Assembly: GCA_025455225.1 (NCBI GenBank)
Contig: JALOMY010000152.1
Coordinates: forward strand, 1-7,099
Direction of reading: 5' to 3'
DNA: 7,099 nt
DNA from: Cyclobacteriaceae bacterium
GTDB lineage: Bacteria > Bacteroidota > Bacteroidia > Cytophagales > Cyclobacteriaceae
The notes beneath the pieces were generated by a model. That model saw nothing but the letters and a program-made list of their open reading frames with translations. It searched no databases and was not told the DNA's origin. The position numbers and the translations under genes are program-made. Every line of letters starts with the position of its first letter. Position 1 is the stretch's first letter. This document shows, piece after piece, positions 1 through 6,792 of the stretch.

Positions 1-1
1 C

Positions 2-295
2 GACAAAACAGAAAGTGGTTTATACCTGCCTCCGGGTGTTCAGGAGAAAGAAAAAATTCAAAGCGGGTATGTTATCAAAGTGGGCCCGGGTTACCCGTTG
101 CCCTTACCGGCAGACGAAGACGATATGTGGAAAGGAAAAGATGAACAAATAAAATACCTGCCGTTACAGGCACAGGAGGGTGACTTGGCCATCTTTCTTC
201 AGAAAGGCGCAATCGAAGTATTGTATGAAAATGAGAAGTACTTCATAGTGCCACAATCCTCCATTCTTATGCTGGAGCGGGAAGAAGAATTATAG
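2..295 (+). CDS. GroES-family co-chaperone (Cpn10-like), 5'-truncated
   Basis: This is the C-terminal 97 residues of a GroES/Cpn10-like protein; its start lies before the window. The reading frame is open from base 2 to the TAG at 293-295. It begins with DKTESGLYLPPGVQEKEK, which matches the GroES mobile-loop region (GroES has a T-x-x-G-I-x-L-P pattern there), with the hydrophobic tripeptide LYL in place of the IVL that contacts GroEL. VIKVGPGYPLP then corresponds to the 'V-x-x-V-G-x-G' strand of GroES. An insert rich in acidic and aromatic residues follows (about residues 35-55 of the fragment), then GDLAIFLQKGAIEVLYENEKYFIVPQSSILML, equivalent to the GroES 'GD-x-V-x-F-x-x-y-x-G' and final strand. 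The insert makes it longer than canonical GroES, as in the second GroES-type protein annotated in many Bacteroidota. The expected role is cytoplasmic, capping a GroEL ring or a related fold. Whether it is a functional GroEL partner cannot be told from sequence. Confidence 0.85.
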   Translation, partial: DKTESGLYLPPGVQEKEKIQSGYVIKVGPGYPLPLPADEDDMWKGKDEQIKYLPLQAQEGDLAIFLQKGAIEVLYENEKYFIVPQSSILMLEREEEL

Positions 296-322
296 TATTG
301 ATGGCACTCCGATTTTAATTTC

Positions 323-526
323 ATGAAAGGCCTTTCGTTTGATGTATTGCGTGTTGGTAAAAAATACCGTCTCATTAATTATGGTGAGGTGCATGAATTT
401 GTGATTGAGTACATTCGGGCTGATGGTGATTTCAACGTCAAGAATATTCATACCCTGGAGCGATTCCATCTGAAGGACCTGATTCGCTACGGAAAAGGAA
501 ATGATTTTGAGATTCGTGAGTTATGA
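323..526 (+). CDS. Small hypothetical protein, 67 residues
   Basis: I do not recognise a named family. The ORF starts at the first ATG after in-frame stops at 293-295 and 299-301, and ends in TGA at 524-526. The product is a soluble, charged protein without signal peptide or membrane segment. It alternates short hydrophobic strands with charged residues (KKYRLINYGEVHEFVIEYI, then FNVKNI), followed by ERFHLKDLIRYGKGNDFEIREL. This pattern resembles a small SH3-like or KOW-like beta barrel, but that is only an impression from strand spacing. It sits 27 nt after the GroES-like gene and 29 nt before the membrane regulator, all on the same strand, so co-transcription is likely. The clean length, sensible composition and tight spacing support a real gene; no function is assigned. 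Confidence 0.7.
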   Translation: MKGLSFDVLRVGKKYRLINYGEVHEFVIEYIRADGDFNVKNIHTLERFHLKDLIRYGKGNDFEIREL

Positions 527-555
527 CTTTTAACCCGTAATCCTTACCTCCTGTT

Positions 556-1716
556 TTGAACCAGTACCTTATTATTCAGATTCTATACGGGGCCGCCTCC
601 ATACAAGGTGTGTTTTTGGCCATACTGCTTTGGCGAACCAAAATAAATCAGCCCGCCAACACCATTCTCGGACTACTGCTATTTATTTTATCCTTCCACC
701 TGGTGCTGGTGGGTTTTGATGAACGTGATTTTTTCATTGCACTTCCCCATCTCAGCAGAATTTCCTGGATTATCGGTTCCTTGTACGGACCCCTTGTTTT
801 CATTTTTATAAGCCGCCTGGTTCAAATTAAGGTTAGTCCCTGGATTATCATTTCATTATTCCTTCCTTTCATATTTCTGCTGATCATGTTGCTTCCGTAT
901 TACCTTCAATCCGCGGAAGAAAAGCGTGCATACCTGGATGCCTTTGAGACAGCCCGTCAGGATGACTTTGGGTGGATCAATCAAGTGGTTTCAATACTTC
1001 AGGTTGCATTCGCAACCGGCAACATGTTGTTCTATCTGGGATGGGAACGCATCCAATCATATGAATTCTCATCACCGGAAAGGGTACGAATCAATTGGCT
1101 CCGGCAATTTTTGATTTTTCTCTTGGTCATTATAGTCTTCGGGGTCGCAATCTTTTTTGGAAAAATTCTCAATATCAGTTTCCTGTCATCGTTTTACCGG
1201 TACCATTTTATTGGCGTTGTATTCCTTTTTTACTGGTTATCATATCAAGCATTAACGCATCCGGTACTTTTTGGAATAACACAACCGGTGAGCGAGCCGT
1301 TAATAAAAGAAAAAGTATTACCGGATGAGAAGGTAAGCAGGGCAAAAACGGAATCAACGATGTTAAACCAGGTATACGGACGGGTAAAGGAAGTAATGGA
1401 GAAGGAAAGGTTATTCCTGAAAAGTGATTTAACGCTTACGGAACTTGCGCAACAATGCGGATATACCCGAAATCTTGTGTCGGAAGCCATAAACAGCATT
1501 ACACAAGGCAATTTTTTTGACTTCGTTAATGATTTCCGGATAGAAGAATTTAAACGGCAGGCTTTCAACCCCGAAAAAAGACATCTCAGTCAACTGGGAA
1601 TCGCGCAGGAATCCGGCTTTAACTCAAAAGCCTCATTTTACTCCGTATTCAAGAAAAAGACCGGTATGACTCCGGCCGAATACCTCGATCAGCAAAAAAG
1701 CAAAGTCAATTCTTAG
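556..1716 (+). CDS. Membrane-anchored AraC-family regulator (7-TM + HTH_18)
   Basis: This 386-residue protein fuses a multi-spanning membrane domain to a cytoplasmic AraC DNA-binding domain. Hydrophobic segments lie at about residues 4-26, 36-54, 66-89, 94-117, 140-163, 181-203 and 208-233, giving seven predicted helices. A charged linker (about 245-270) leads to the AraC domain (about 275-380). The first HTH is LTELAQQCGYTRNLVSEAIN (294-313); the second spans about 345-366 and is followed by the family signature GMTPAEYL (370-377). Such fusions are common in Bacteroidota and are thought to pass a membrane-sensed signal straight to promoters; the ligand is unknown. The start is TTG at 556: the in-frame stop at 538-540 leaves only TCC TTA CCT CCT GTT before it, and the first helix begins a few residues later. 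Natural candidate targets are its own operon and the secreted barrel/peptidase pair downstream, though no operator is visible. Confidence 0.9.
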   Translation: MNQYLIIQILYGAASIQGVFLAILLWRTKINQPANTILGLLLFILSFHLVLVGFDERDFFIALPHLSRISWIIGSLYGPLVFIFISRLVQIKVSPWIIISLFLPFIFLLIMLLPYYLQSAEEKRAYLDAFETARQDDFGWINQVVSILQVAFATGNMLFYLGWERIQSYEFSSPERVRINWLRQFLIFLLVIIVFGVAIFFGKILNISFLSSFYRYHFIGVVFLFYWLSYQALTHPVLFGITQPVSEPLIKEKVLPDEKVSRAKTESTMLNQVYGRVKEVMEKERLFLKSDLTLTELAQQCGYTRNLVSEAINSITQGNFFDFVNDFRIEEFKRQAFNPEKRHLSQLGIAQESGFNSKASFYSVFKKKTGMTPAEYLDQQKSKVNS

Positions 1717-1737
1717 TCTGAAAGGATACCTTTAGAC
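1716..1737 (+). terminator. Small hairpin after the 7-TM/AraC gene, possible weak terminator
   Basis: GTCT (1716-1719) and AAAGG (1721-1725) pair with CCTTT (1729-1733) and AGAC (1734-1737) around an ATA loop, with G1720 bulged. This gives a 9-bp stem that begins at the last base of the stop codon. No strong T-tract follows (CCGTATTCTATCTC), so it may be a weak terminator or a 3'-end stabilising structure. Confidence 0.35.
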
Positions 1738-1804
1738 CCGTATTCTATCTCAAAAAGCAACTTCCTGCAGGGCAGCCGTTCATTGTTCTGTAACTAAAAA
1801 TTGT
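1738..1804 (+). promoter_or_regulatory. Intergenic region, presumed promoter of the barrel/peptidase unit
   Basis: This non-coding stretch precedes the secreted barrel gene and follows the hairpin after the regulator. It ends in an A/T-rich segment just before the ATG (TAACTAAAAATTGT), typical of Bacteroidota leaders, which lack a Shine-Dalgarno. I could not find a clean TAnnTTTG -7 element, so a promoter here is inferred from position only. Confidence 0.3.
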
Positions 1805-2644
1805 ATGAACAGAATAATCATTCTACTTCTGGGTCTGGCCGTAACGATAATGGCTCAGGCCCAGGATTATCAAAAGCGACCCTGGATGGCGTTGGAAAAC
1901 CGGGTTGGCCTGGCCCTTGGAATCGGCAATGTTAAATACCTCGATCAGAATACCTCTCCGCTCATTTACAGGAGCCGGCCTAAAAACCTCAGGCTCTTTT
2001 ATAACCTGGAAAGCAACACCTTTTTATTCGCGTTTGACCTGGACTTAAAAATCGGCAGCAATGTGCCTAAATATCATCCCGACCGAACGATGTACTTCCA
2101 GGAAGAAGATTATACCGGTAAAAAAGAAGATAAAAAATTTCCAGCCGGTGGTTCACTGATGGCCGGACGGATTTCAATCGGAACCTATTATAAAATCAGC
2201 TCAACCCAGGAATCAACCTTCAAAATTGCAGTAGGAGGAAGAATTTCCAACGAGTTGTTTTACCCCCAAGGATGGACGGCCTCGGGCTTGTTCAATTCCC
2301 TTAGTTTCAGTCCGGAGGGTTTGGCTCAACATTGGATTGACGAACACAATTCCATTACAGCGAGCATTCGCCTTCCGGTAGTTGCCCTGCTCACCCGGCC
2401 AACTTATGATAATACGGTTTCAAGGCCTGACAAAACGATGGTTGAAGGATTCTTTGAAAACTCCAGGTGGGTAAGCCCGAAATCATTTTTGGCTCCCGCG
2501 TTTGGAATCCGTTATGATTACCAGTTCAATCAACATTGGGGTGCTGCCCTTAACTATGAGTTCGGCTGGTACAGCATCGATACTCCTCAACCCTTCCGTG
2601 CGACTCAACAAACTCTGCTCGCTAACATTTATCATCAATTCTAA
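1805..2644 (+). CDS. Secreted, probably outer-membrane beta-barrel protein
   Basis: I do not recognise a named family. The 279-residue product opens with a classic signal peptide: MNR, a hydrophobic core (about residues 4-16), then AQA/Q with likely cleavage after Ala19 and no lipobox cysteine. The mature part is rich in alternating polar/aromatic strands: LRLFYNLE, FLFAFDLDLKIG, LMAGRISIGTYYKI, TFKIAVGGRIS, NSITASIRLPVVAL, AFGIRYDYQF, WGAALNYEFGWYSI and LLANIYHQF. It ends in phenylalanine, the usual last residue of an outer-membrane barrel recognised by the BAM complex. There are enough candidate strands for a small barrel of roughly 8-12 strands. It is separated from the S41 peptidase by 6 nt and so is probably co-transcribed with it; a joint envelope function is inferred. 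It could be a small porin-like or structural outer-membrane protein; no transport signature was seen. Confidence 0.8.
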   Translation: MNRIIILLLGLAVTIMAQAQDYQKRPWMALENRVGLALGIGNVKYLDQNTSPLIYRSRPKNLRLFYNLESNTFLFAFDLDLKIGSNVPKYHPDRTMYFQEEDYTGKKEDKKFPAGGSLMAGRISIGTYYKISSTQESTFKIAVGGRISNELFYPQGWTASGLFNSLSFSPEGLAQHWIDEHNSITASIRLPVVALLTRPTYDNTVSRPDKTMVEGFFENSRWVSPKSFLAPAFGIRYDYQFNQHWGAALNYEFGWYSIDTPQPFRATQQTLLANIYHQF

Positions 2645-2650
2645 CCGGAT

Positions 2651-3727
2651 ATGCAAAACATAATGAAATCCTATAATTCAATACTTCGTACTATTCTGTT
2701 CATTTTTTTTCCTGGGCTTTTTATCATGGCTTCGTGCGAAGAAGAACTCATCGGACAGGAAAAGGTCAACACTCCTGTAAATAATTTTGAACACTTCTGG
2801 AAGACTTTCGACACACATTACGGACTTTTTGAAGTCAAACAAATAGACTGGCAACACGTGTACAATCAATACCGTTCCCAGGTAAACGACCAGATGACCG
2901 ATGAGCAGTTATACAATGTACTTACTTCAATGATTGTACCGCTCAACGATAATCATGTTAACCTTTATCCCACAAACGGTGAACTGCCCGTATTCCCAGG
3001 TGGTGTGATTCGCTATAAAGATGGAGAACTTACCATACTTAAAGTACAGGAAGACTATGCCCTGAATGTTGTCAAAAACTATGTAACGGATTTGAAAGAA
3101 TTGAGTCCGAACATGCGATACGGCACATTGGAAAACAATATCGGGTACCTTAATCTTACCGGAACCGATTCAAAAAAAGATACGGAGAAGAATCTGGAGG
3201 GGGCTCTCAATGACCTTCGCCAGACTCAAAGCCTGATTGTTGATGTCCGGGGTCATTACGGTGGTATGGATGCTATATCACAATATGTGGCCGGACGATT
3301 CGCGTCAGAAAATAAATTATACATGACTTCCAGAAAGCGCAATGGCCCTGCCCATGAAAACTTCACCGAACTAACAGAATGGTACTGCAAACCAACCGGC
3401 AACTATCAATACACCAAACGTATTATTCTTCTGACATCTCGTTTCACACAAAGTGCCGGAGAGACCTTTACCTTGGCCATGAATGAATACAACCACGTAA
3501 TCCTGCTAGGGGACATAACAGCCGGAGGGTTTTCAGACAACCCGAATTTTGAATTGCCCAACGGTTGGATCTTCAGCCTTTCGGTAGGGGATTACCGGGC
3601 AGCCGATGGAAAAAGTTATGAAGGTATTGGCATTGCTCCTGATGTAATAAAGATTACAACCAAATCCGACCTTCTCGCTGGAAAAGATCCTGCGCTGGAA
3701 AAAGCCATCGAACTGGCTTCGCATTAA
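2651..3727 (+). CDS. S41-family serine peptidase, tricorn-like, lipoprotein
   Basis: This is a 358-residue envelope peptidase of family S41. The N-terminus has a hydrophobic signal segment (about residues 11-27) ending in IMASC, a lipobox with Cys29 as the lipidation site. A second ATG at residue 5 (MKSYNS) gives a more typical lipoprotein leader and may be the true start. Residues about 46-106 match the tricorn C1-type helical domain (FWKTFDTHYGLF, then IDWQHVYNQYR, then MIVPLNDNHVNLY). The catalytic core follows: IGYLNL (164-169), DVRGHYGG (198-205, the S41 'D-x-R-x-N-x-G-G' region), TQSAGETF (266-273) with nucleophile Ser268, and YEGIGIAPD (323-331). The Lys found about 25 residues after Ser in CtpA/Tsp is absent. 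His102, Ser268 and Glu324 instead fit the tricorn arrangement. No room for a full PDZ domain is seen between 107 and 160. It likely cleaves peptides at the cell surface or in the periplasm; the substrate is unknown. Confidence 0.88.
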   Translation: MQNIMKSYNSILRTILFIFFPGLFIMASCEEELIGQEKVNTPVNNFEHFWKTFDTHYGLFEVKQIDWQHVYNQYRSQVNDQMTDEQLYNVLTSMIVPLNDNHVNLYPTNGELPVFPGGVIRYKDGELTILKVQEDYALNVVKNYVTDLKELSPNMRYGTLENNIGYLNLTGTDSKKDTEKNLEGALNDLRQTQSLIVDVRGHYGGMDAISQYVAGRFASENKLYMTSRKRNGPAHENFTELTEWYCKPTGNYQYTKRIILLTSRFTQSAGETFTLAMNEYNHVILLGDITAGGFSDNPNFELPNGWIFSLSVGDYRAADGKSYEGIGIAPDVIKITTKSDLLAGKDPALEKAIELASH

Positions 3728-3729
3728 TA

Positions 3730-3768
3730 ACAGAGCAGCTGAATCGATTCTGGATTCAGCTGCTCTGT
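3730..3768. terminator. Bidirectional hairpin terminator between convergent genes
   Basis: A perfect 16-bp inverted repeat pairs ACAGAGCAGCTGAATC (3730-3745) with GATTCAGCTGCTCTGT (3753-3768) around a 7-nt loop. It begins 2 nt after the peptidase stop and ends 14 nt before the stop of the opposing cytochrome gene. On the + strand it is followed by the T-rich TATTCTTTCTT; on the - strand by TTATTAATG. It therefore probably ends transcription from both sides, better on the + strand. Confidence 0.85.
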
Positions 3769-3782
3769 ATTAGTATTCTTTC

Positions 3783-4658
3783 TTATAAACTTTTCAGATA
3801 TACATAGAGCGCTTTCAATTCCAGATCGGTATATGCTGCAGTCATATTCCAGGGCATGTCCTTCGGATTTAACGATTTTCCTTCCGGAGTTTTACCCGTG
3901 CGCAGGGTTTGAATAAACTGTTCTTCCGACCATTTACCCACATTACCGGTAGTTGTTATATCGGCCACAACGGGGAAACCTGGTGCAATGGGTTCACCAC
4001 CTTTCATATTCGGCCGATGGCATCCAATACATGCATTTGAAAGATATTGACCATAAGGAATAGAAACCTCAGCTTTGATTTCATGCTCGAGTATACGTGT
4101 ATGATCAATTTTCTCAGCCGGCAATAAGGGTAATTTATCCAGTGCGGTAAGTACATACGATAAAGGCTTCAGATCATGATCGGGTAATTCCCGATCGATG
4201 CGCGGCAATTGTTGCGCATAGGCAATAATGGCAGCCATATCTTTTTCAGAAAGCAAGGTGAATTCATGCGAAGGCATGATGAGCAACGGGGTGCCATCAC
4301 GCTTAATGCCGTGTTTCAACGCACGAACCCAATCGCGTGTATCATAATCCTCAGGCAAACCGCCCTTTCCCTTGGTTAAGTTCTTTGCAACTATCCTACC
4401 CAAACCAGGATCGTCCAGAAAAACATTACCGCCAAGATCTGAACCGTGACAATCTTTGCAACCTTTAGACATCGTGAGGCGTGCACCATACGCGAGTTGA
4501 ACACTATCGCCCTCAATCGATATGGACTGGGGATTAACCGAATAATGCTTACTCATGCGGGTTGCTGTGTTGTAATAAAGGATAGCAAATGTTCCTGCAG
4601 CCAACAGGATTACCGAAACCAGTACGAGGGCTGTAACTTTGAAAATTTTTAATAACAT
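3783..4658 (-). CDS. Membrane-anchored diheme cytochrome c
   Basis: This 291-residue electron-transfer protein carries two c-type heme sites. An uncleaved or signal-like hydrophobic segment at about residues 4-28 anchors it to, or exports it through, the inner membrane. The two cytochrome c domains follow: CKDCH at 67-71 and CIGCH at 210-214. Likely distal methionine ligands are Met128 (LLIMPSHEF) for the first heme and Met268 or Met272 (PKDMPWNM) for the second. The layout resembles the cytochrome subunits of membrane-bound alcohol/gluconate dehydrogenases, which usually carry three hemes; this one has two and no dehydrogenase gene beside it. The expected site is the periplasmic face, passing electrons to a terminal oxidase or from a soluble donor; the partner is unknown. 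It is divergent from an AraC regulator gene across a 91-nt gap and its 3' end meets the shared hairpin at 3730-3768. Confidence 0.92.
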   Translation of the reverse strand: MLLKIFKVTALVLVSVILLAAGTFAILYYNTATRMSKHYSVNPQSISIEGDSVQLAYGARLTMSKGCKDCHGSDLGGNVFLDDPGLGRIVAKNLTKGKGGLPEDYDTRDWVRALKHGIKRDGTPLLIMPSHEFTLLSEKDMAAIIAYAQQLPRIDRELPDHDLKPLSYVLTALDKLPLLPAEKIDHTRILEHEIKAEVSIPYGQYLSNACIGCHRPNMKGGEPIAPGFPVVADITTTGNVGKWSEEQFIQTLRTGKTPEGKSLNPKDMPWNMTAAYTDLELKALYVYLKSL

Positions 4659-4749
4659 ATGTTAACTATTTCGTTTCCAGCTTGAAAACGGAGAAACTTT
4701 AAACTGGAACCTACGTAAAACGGAACATCGGATACGATAAACGGATTTT
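4659..4749. promoter_or_regulatory. Divergent promoter region with three AAACGGA direct repeats
   Basis: This 91-nt region lies between the start codons of the cytochrome c gene (leftward) and the AraC gene (rightward). AAACGGA occurs at 4686-4692, 4718-4724 and 4739-4745, all in the same orientation; the first two copies share AAAACGGA. The offsets are 32 and 21 nt, close to three and two helical turns, as expected if a regulator binds the same DNA face. An imperfect inverted repeat (GTTTCCAG at 4673-4680, CTGGAAC at 4704-4710) is also present. AraC-type dimers often bind direct repeats, so the adjacent regulator is the obvious candidate; binding is inferred, not shown. Confidence 0.45.
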
Positions 4750-5700
4750 ATGAAGCACGCTCCTTTCGTTTCAGTGGACGAATTCCTGAGTTATACCCAA
4801 TCCAGGGAAGAAGTTGACCAATTTGTAAGCGAAGAACGGCACCACCCGGAGTTTGGAACCTGGAGAGAGCGTTGGCTCGATTTGGGAATAATCCGCATCT
4901 ATGAACATAAAGCGAATCTGAAACGAAAAGTGAATGTTCAGTTCGACAGTAACACATTAGGCAATTATGTTCATCACTGTATCTCGCTTGATGGAGAAAT
5001 GGGTGCTCATTTTTCCAATGTTAATCTGAGTGCGGTACTCAATCCGAAAACCTACCACCAGGTATTTCTCCAGGACAACTCCTATTTTCTTTCCATGGGC
5101 ACAACTTTCACCAACGTGCATATTGAAGTGAAATGCGAGCATTACCTGGACCTTCTTTGTGAATCCGAAAAATGGTCGTCTGATCTCAAAGAAAAAATTT
5201 CAAAGAAGAAAACACACTATTCGGGTGAATTTCCATTATCACCGAATATGGTACGCACCGTTTACTCCATCTTCGACAGCCCACTTAGCGGTTCATTGAA
5301 AAAACTTCTTATTGAAGCCAGTGTTCACGAACTGCTCGCTTTGCAGCTCCATCATACAATTCATCGATATTCTGATCAATCTTCACAGAAAGGAAAAGAT
5401 GTCTTTCATTCCATCCGCCAGTACCTGGATGAAACTTTTTTACAGGAACATTCTTTGAAGACCATTGCACGGCACTTTGGCATTAATGAATTCAGTCTGA
5501 AGAAAGGATTCCGCGAACATTATAACACAACCGTTTTTGAATATCTGCTGAATAAACGTCTTGAACACGGACGTGAACTCTTGTTCTCTACCGATAAAAC
5601 CATTCAGCAGGTCAGCACCATCGTTGGCTATAAATACCCGAATCACTTTTCGGTTGCGTTTAAAAAACGGTTTGGAGTAAGCCCGGTAAAATTAAAGTAG
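4750..5700 (+). CDS. AraC-family transcriptional regulator (soluble, PchR-like layout)
   Basis: This is a 316-residue soluble regulator without membrane segments. The C-terminal AraC DNA-binding domain covers about residues 218-316. The first HTH lies at about 235-256 (SLKTIARHFGINEFSLKKGF), and the second at about 284-306 (TIQQVSTIVGYKYPNHFSVA), ending in the family signature KKRFGVSPVKLK. The N-terminal 200 residues are beta-rich (LGIIRIYEHKANL, KVNVQFDS, YHQVFLQDNSYFL, FTNVHIEVKCE). They resemble the ligand-sensing region of PchR-type regulators, although the effector cannot be read from sequence; PchR itself senses a siderophore. The start ATG at 4750 lies 4 nt after the last of three AAACGGA repeats, which would fit autoregulation. 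The gene is divergent from the cytochrome c gene, the most likely target. It ends with TAG at 5698-5700 and converges with the next gene. Confidence 0.9.
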   Translation: MKHAPFVSVDEFLSYTQSREEVDQFVSEERHHPEFGTWRERWLDLGIIRIYEHKANLKRKVNVQFDSNTLGNYVHHCISLDGEMGAHFSNVNLSAVLNPKTYHQVFLQDNSYFLSMGTTFTNVHIEVKCEHYLDLLCESEKWSSDLKEKISKKKTHYSGEFPLSPNMVRTVYSIFDSPLSGSLKKLLIEASVHELLALQLHHTIHRYSDQSSQKGKDVFHSIRQYLDETFLQEHSLKTIARHFGINEFSLKKGFREHYNTTVFEYLLNKRLEHGRELLFSTDKTIQQVSTIVGYKYPNHFSVAFKKRFGVSPVKLK

Positions 5701-5769
5701 ATCATTTCATTTTGGTTAGTGTTAAAACCACTTTTCCAATGTACAGATCCGGATATAATGTTCAACGAA

Positions 5770-6792
5770 TCAAAACTTATAGGTTAGCTTAATTCCGAAA
5801 AGGCTCTTCTTGTAATCCTCCGTCAGATAGAACTCAGGAATAATATTTAGCTTTGGATTACCAATATCTGTTTCGAAAAACAGTTTCATAGTCTTACCGG
5901 TAAATAAATCCGATCGGTTGTTCACCATTAAACCCATACCGAATGCATTCCATCGTGGTCGTTCTTTATTAAAATTCAATCCATAAGAAAGAGAAATAAA
6001 AGAAGTTGGCTCAATCAAATAAGCTCCTTCCGTGCTTCGTGCAGGAAATACTTTCAGTTCATACATCGCAGCAATGCGTTGTACATTTTTCCGATAGCGG
6101 TTTGAAAAATAAAAGGCAGTCGTAAAATTAAATTCGGGATACCATTTATCCTGTAATAAGCCTACCCCAACACCGGCTTGAAGACCGAGCATATCATAAG
6201 GATAACGATGTGACACCTGTGCCGACTCAACCTTGCCTTGCTGAAGTATTAACCGGGAGATAATGCCCATTCTTTCATGCCGAATGGTTTCGGGATGTAC
6301 ATCCAGAAAGGAAACAACCGGATTAAAATCAACCGTTGTCAATTCTTCCAATCGATTTATATCAGGTACATAGATGGTTATACTGGACTTAGCGGATCGA
6401 ATTACCATATCCCAGCCGGGAGGCAGCAGCTCAACAACCGATTCATTGTTTACTTTAAGTTTTGTTGAAGGATCGGTCTGATCCTTAATGATAAGGTTAT
6501 AATCATAGGGGGCATCCTGGTCGGTTGAATAGTTAACCTCCACCACCTTCGGAGTACTGCGATCCGATTCGGAAAGGCTTGATTTAATTTTATCCACCAA
6601 TTGTTTCAGTTCCTTTGGGAAATCAGTAAGGATGGATTTGTCTGATGAGTACTTTCGTAATTCAACGGTGACGATAGCCCGATGATCAGGTATTTCAATC
6701 CTGATGGAATCCGGCAGTTGTTTAGGCTGAGCCGATAATTCAACAGAACCAAACAATGAAAAGCACACAATAAGTCTGATAATGTGTTTCAT
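5770..6792 (-). CDS. Secreted protein of unknown function, probable C-terminal barrel
   Basis: I do not recognise a named family. The 340-residue product has a signal peptide (MKHIIR, hydrophobic core about residues 5-17, likely cleavage after SAQ or nearby at about 20-22) and no lipobox cysteine. Residues about 25-150 form a soluble part: beta strands (IRIEIPDHRAIVTVELRKY), a helix (FPKELKQLVDKIKSSLSES), more strands (PKVVEVNYST, YNLIIKD) and VELLPPGWDMVI, SSITIYVPD. From about residue 200 on the pattern changes to barrel-like strands (LGLQAGVGVGLL, WYPEFNFTTAFYF, QRIAAMYELKVF, SFISLSYGLNF, AFGMGLMV, KLFFETDIG) and ends in LFGIKLTYKF with a terminal phenylalanine. This suggests a periplasmic N-terminal domain tethered to an outer-membrane barrel. 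It follows an upstream gene on the same strand by 41 nt and is probably its operon partner. Function is unknown. Confidence 0.75.
   Translation of the reverse strand: MKHIIRLIVCFSLFGSVELSAQPKQLPDSIRIEIPDHRAIVTVELRKYSSDKSILTDFPKELKQLVDKIKSSLSESDRSTPKVVEVNYSTDQDAPYDYNLIIKDQTDPSTKLKVNNESVVELLPPGWDMVIRSAKSSITIYVPDINRLEELTTVDFNPVVSFLDVHPETIRHERMGIISRLILQQGKVESAQVSHRYPYDMLGLQAGVGVGLLQDKWYPEFNFTTAFYFSNRYRKNVQRIAAMYELKVFPARSTEGAYLIEPTSFISLSYGLNFNKERPRWNAFGMGLMVNNRSDLFTGKTMKLFFETDIGNPKLNIIPEFYLTEDYKKSLFGIKLTYKF

Noticed and set aside
1245..1568. A 107-codon reverse-strand ORF inside the AraC domain of the membrane regulator
   Set aside because: It lies wholly within a clear coding region on the other strand, with a cysteine/serine-rich composition unlike a real protein and no leader or partner gene.
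1738..1804. A Bacteroidota TAnnTTTG promoter element before the barrel gene
   Set aside because: No match to the -7 consensus with a properly spaced TTG could be found; calling a precise promoter would be a guess.
4673..4710. Inverted repeat GTTTCCAG / CTGGAAC as an independent operator
   Set aside because: The arms are imperfect (one-base bulge) and 23 nt apart; the direct AAACGGA repeats are the better candidate, so it is only mentioned under the promoter region.
5712..5737. Possible terminator hairpin between the AraC gene and the convergent secreted-protein gene (TGGTT at 5713-5717 with AACCA at 5726-5730)
   Set aside because: Only 5 bp with an 8-nt loop and a short T-run; too weak to call. 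The rest of the 69-nt gap shows no stronger structure.
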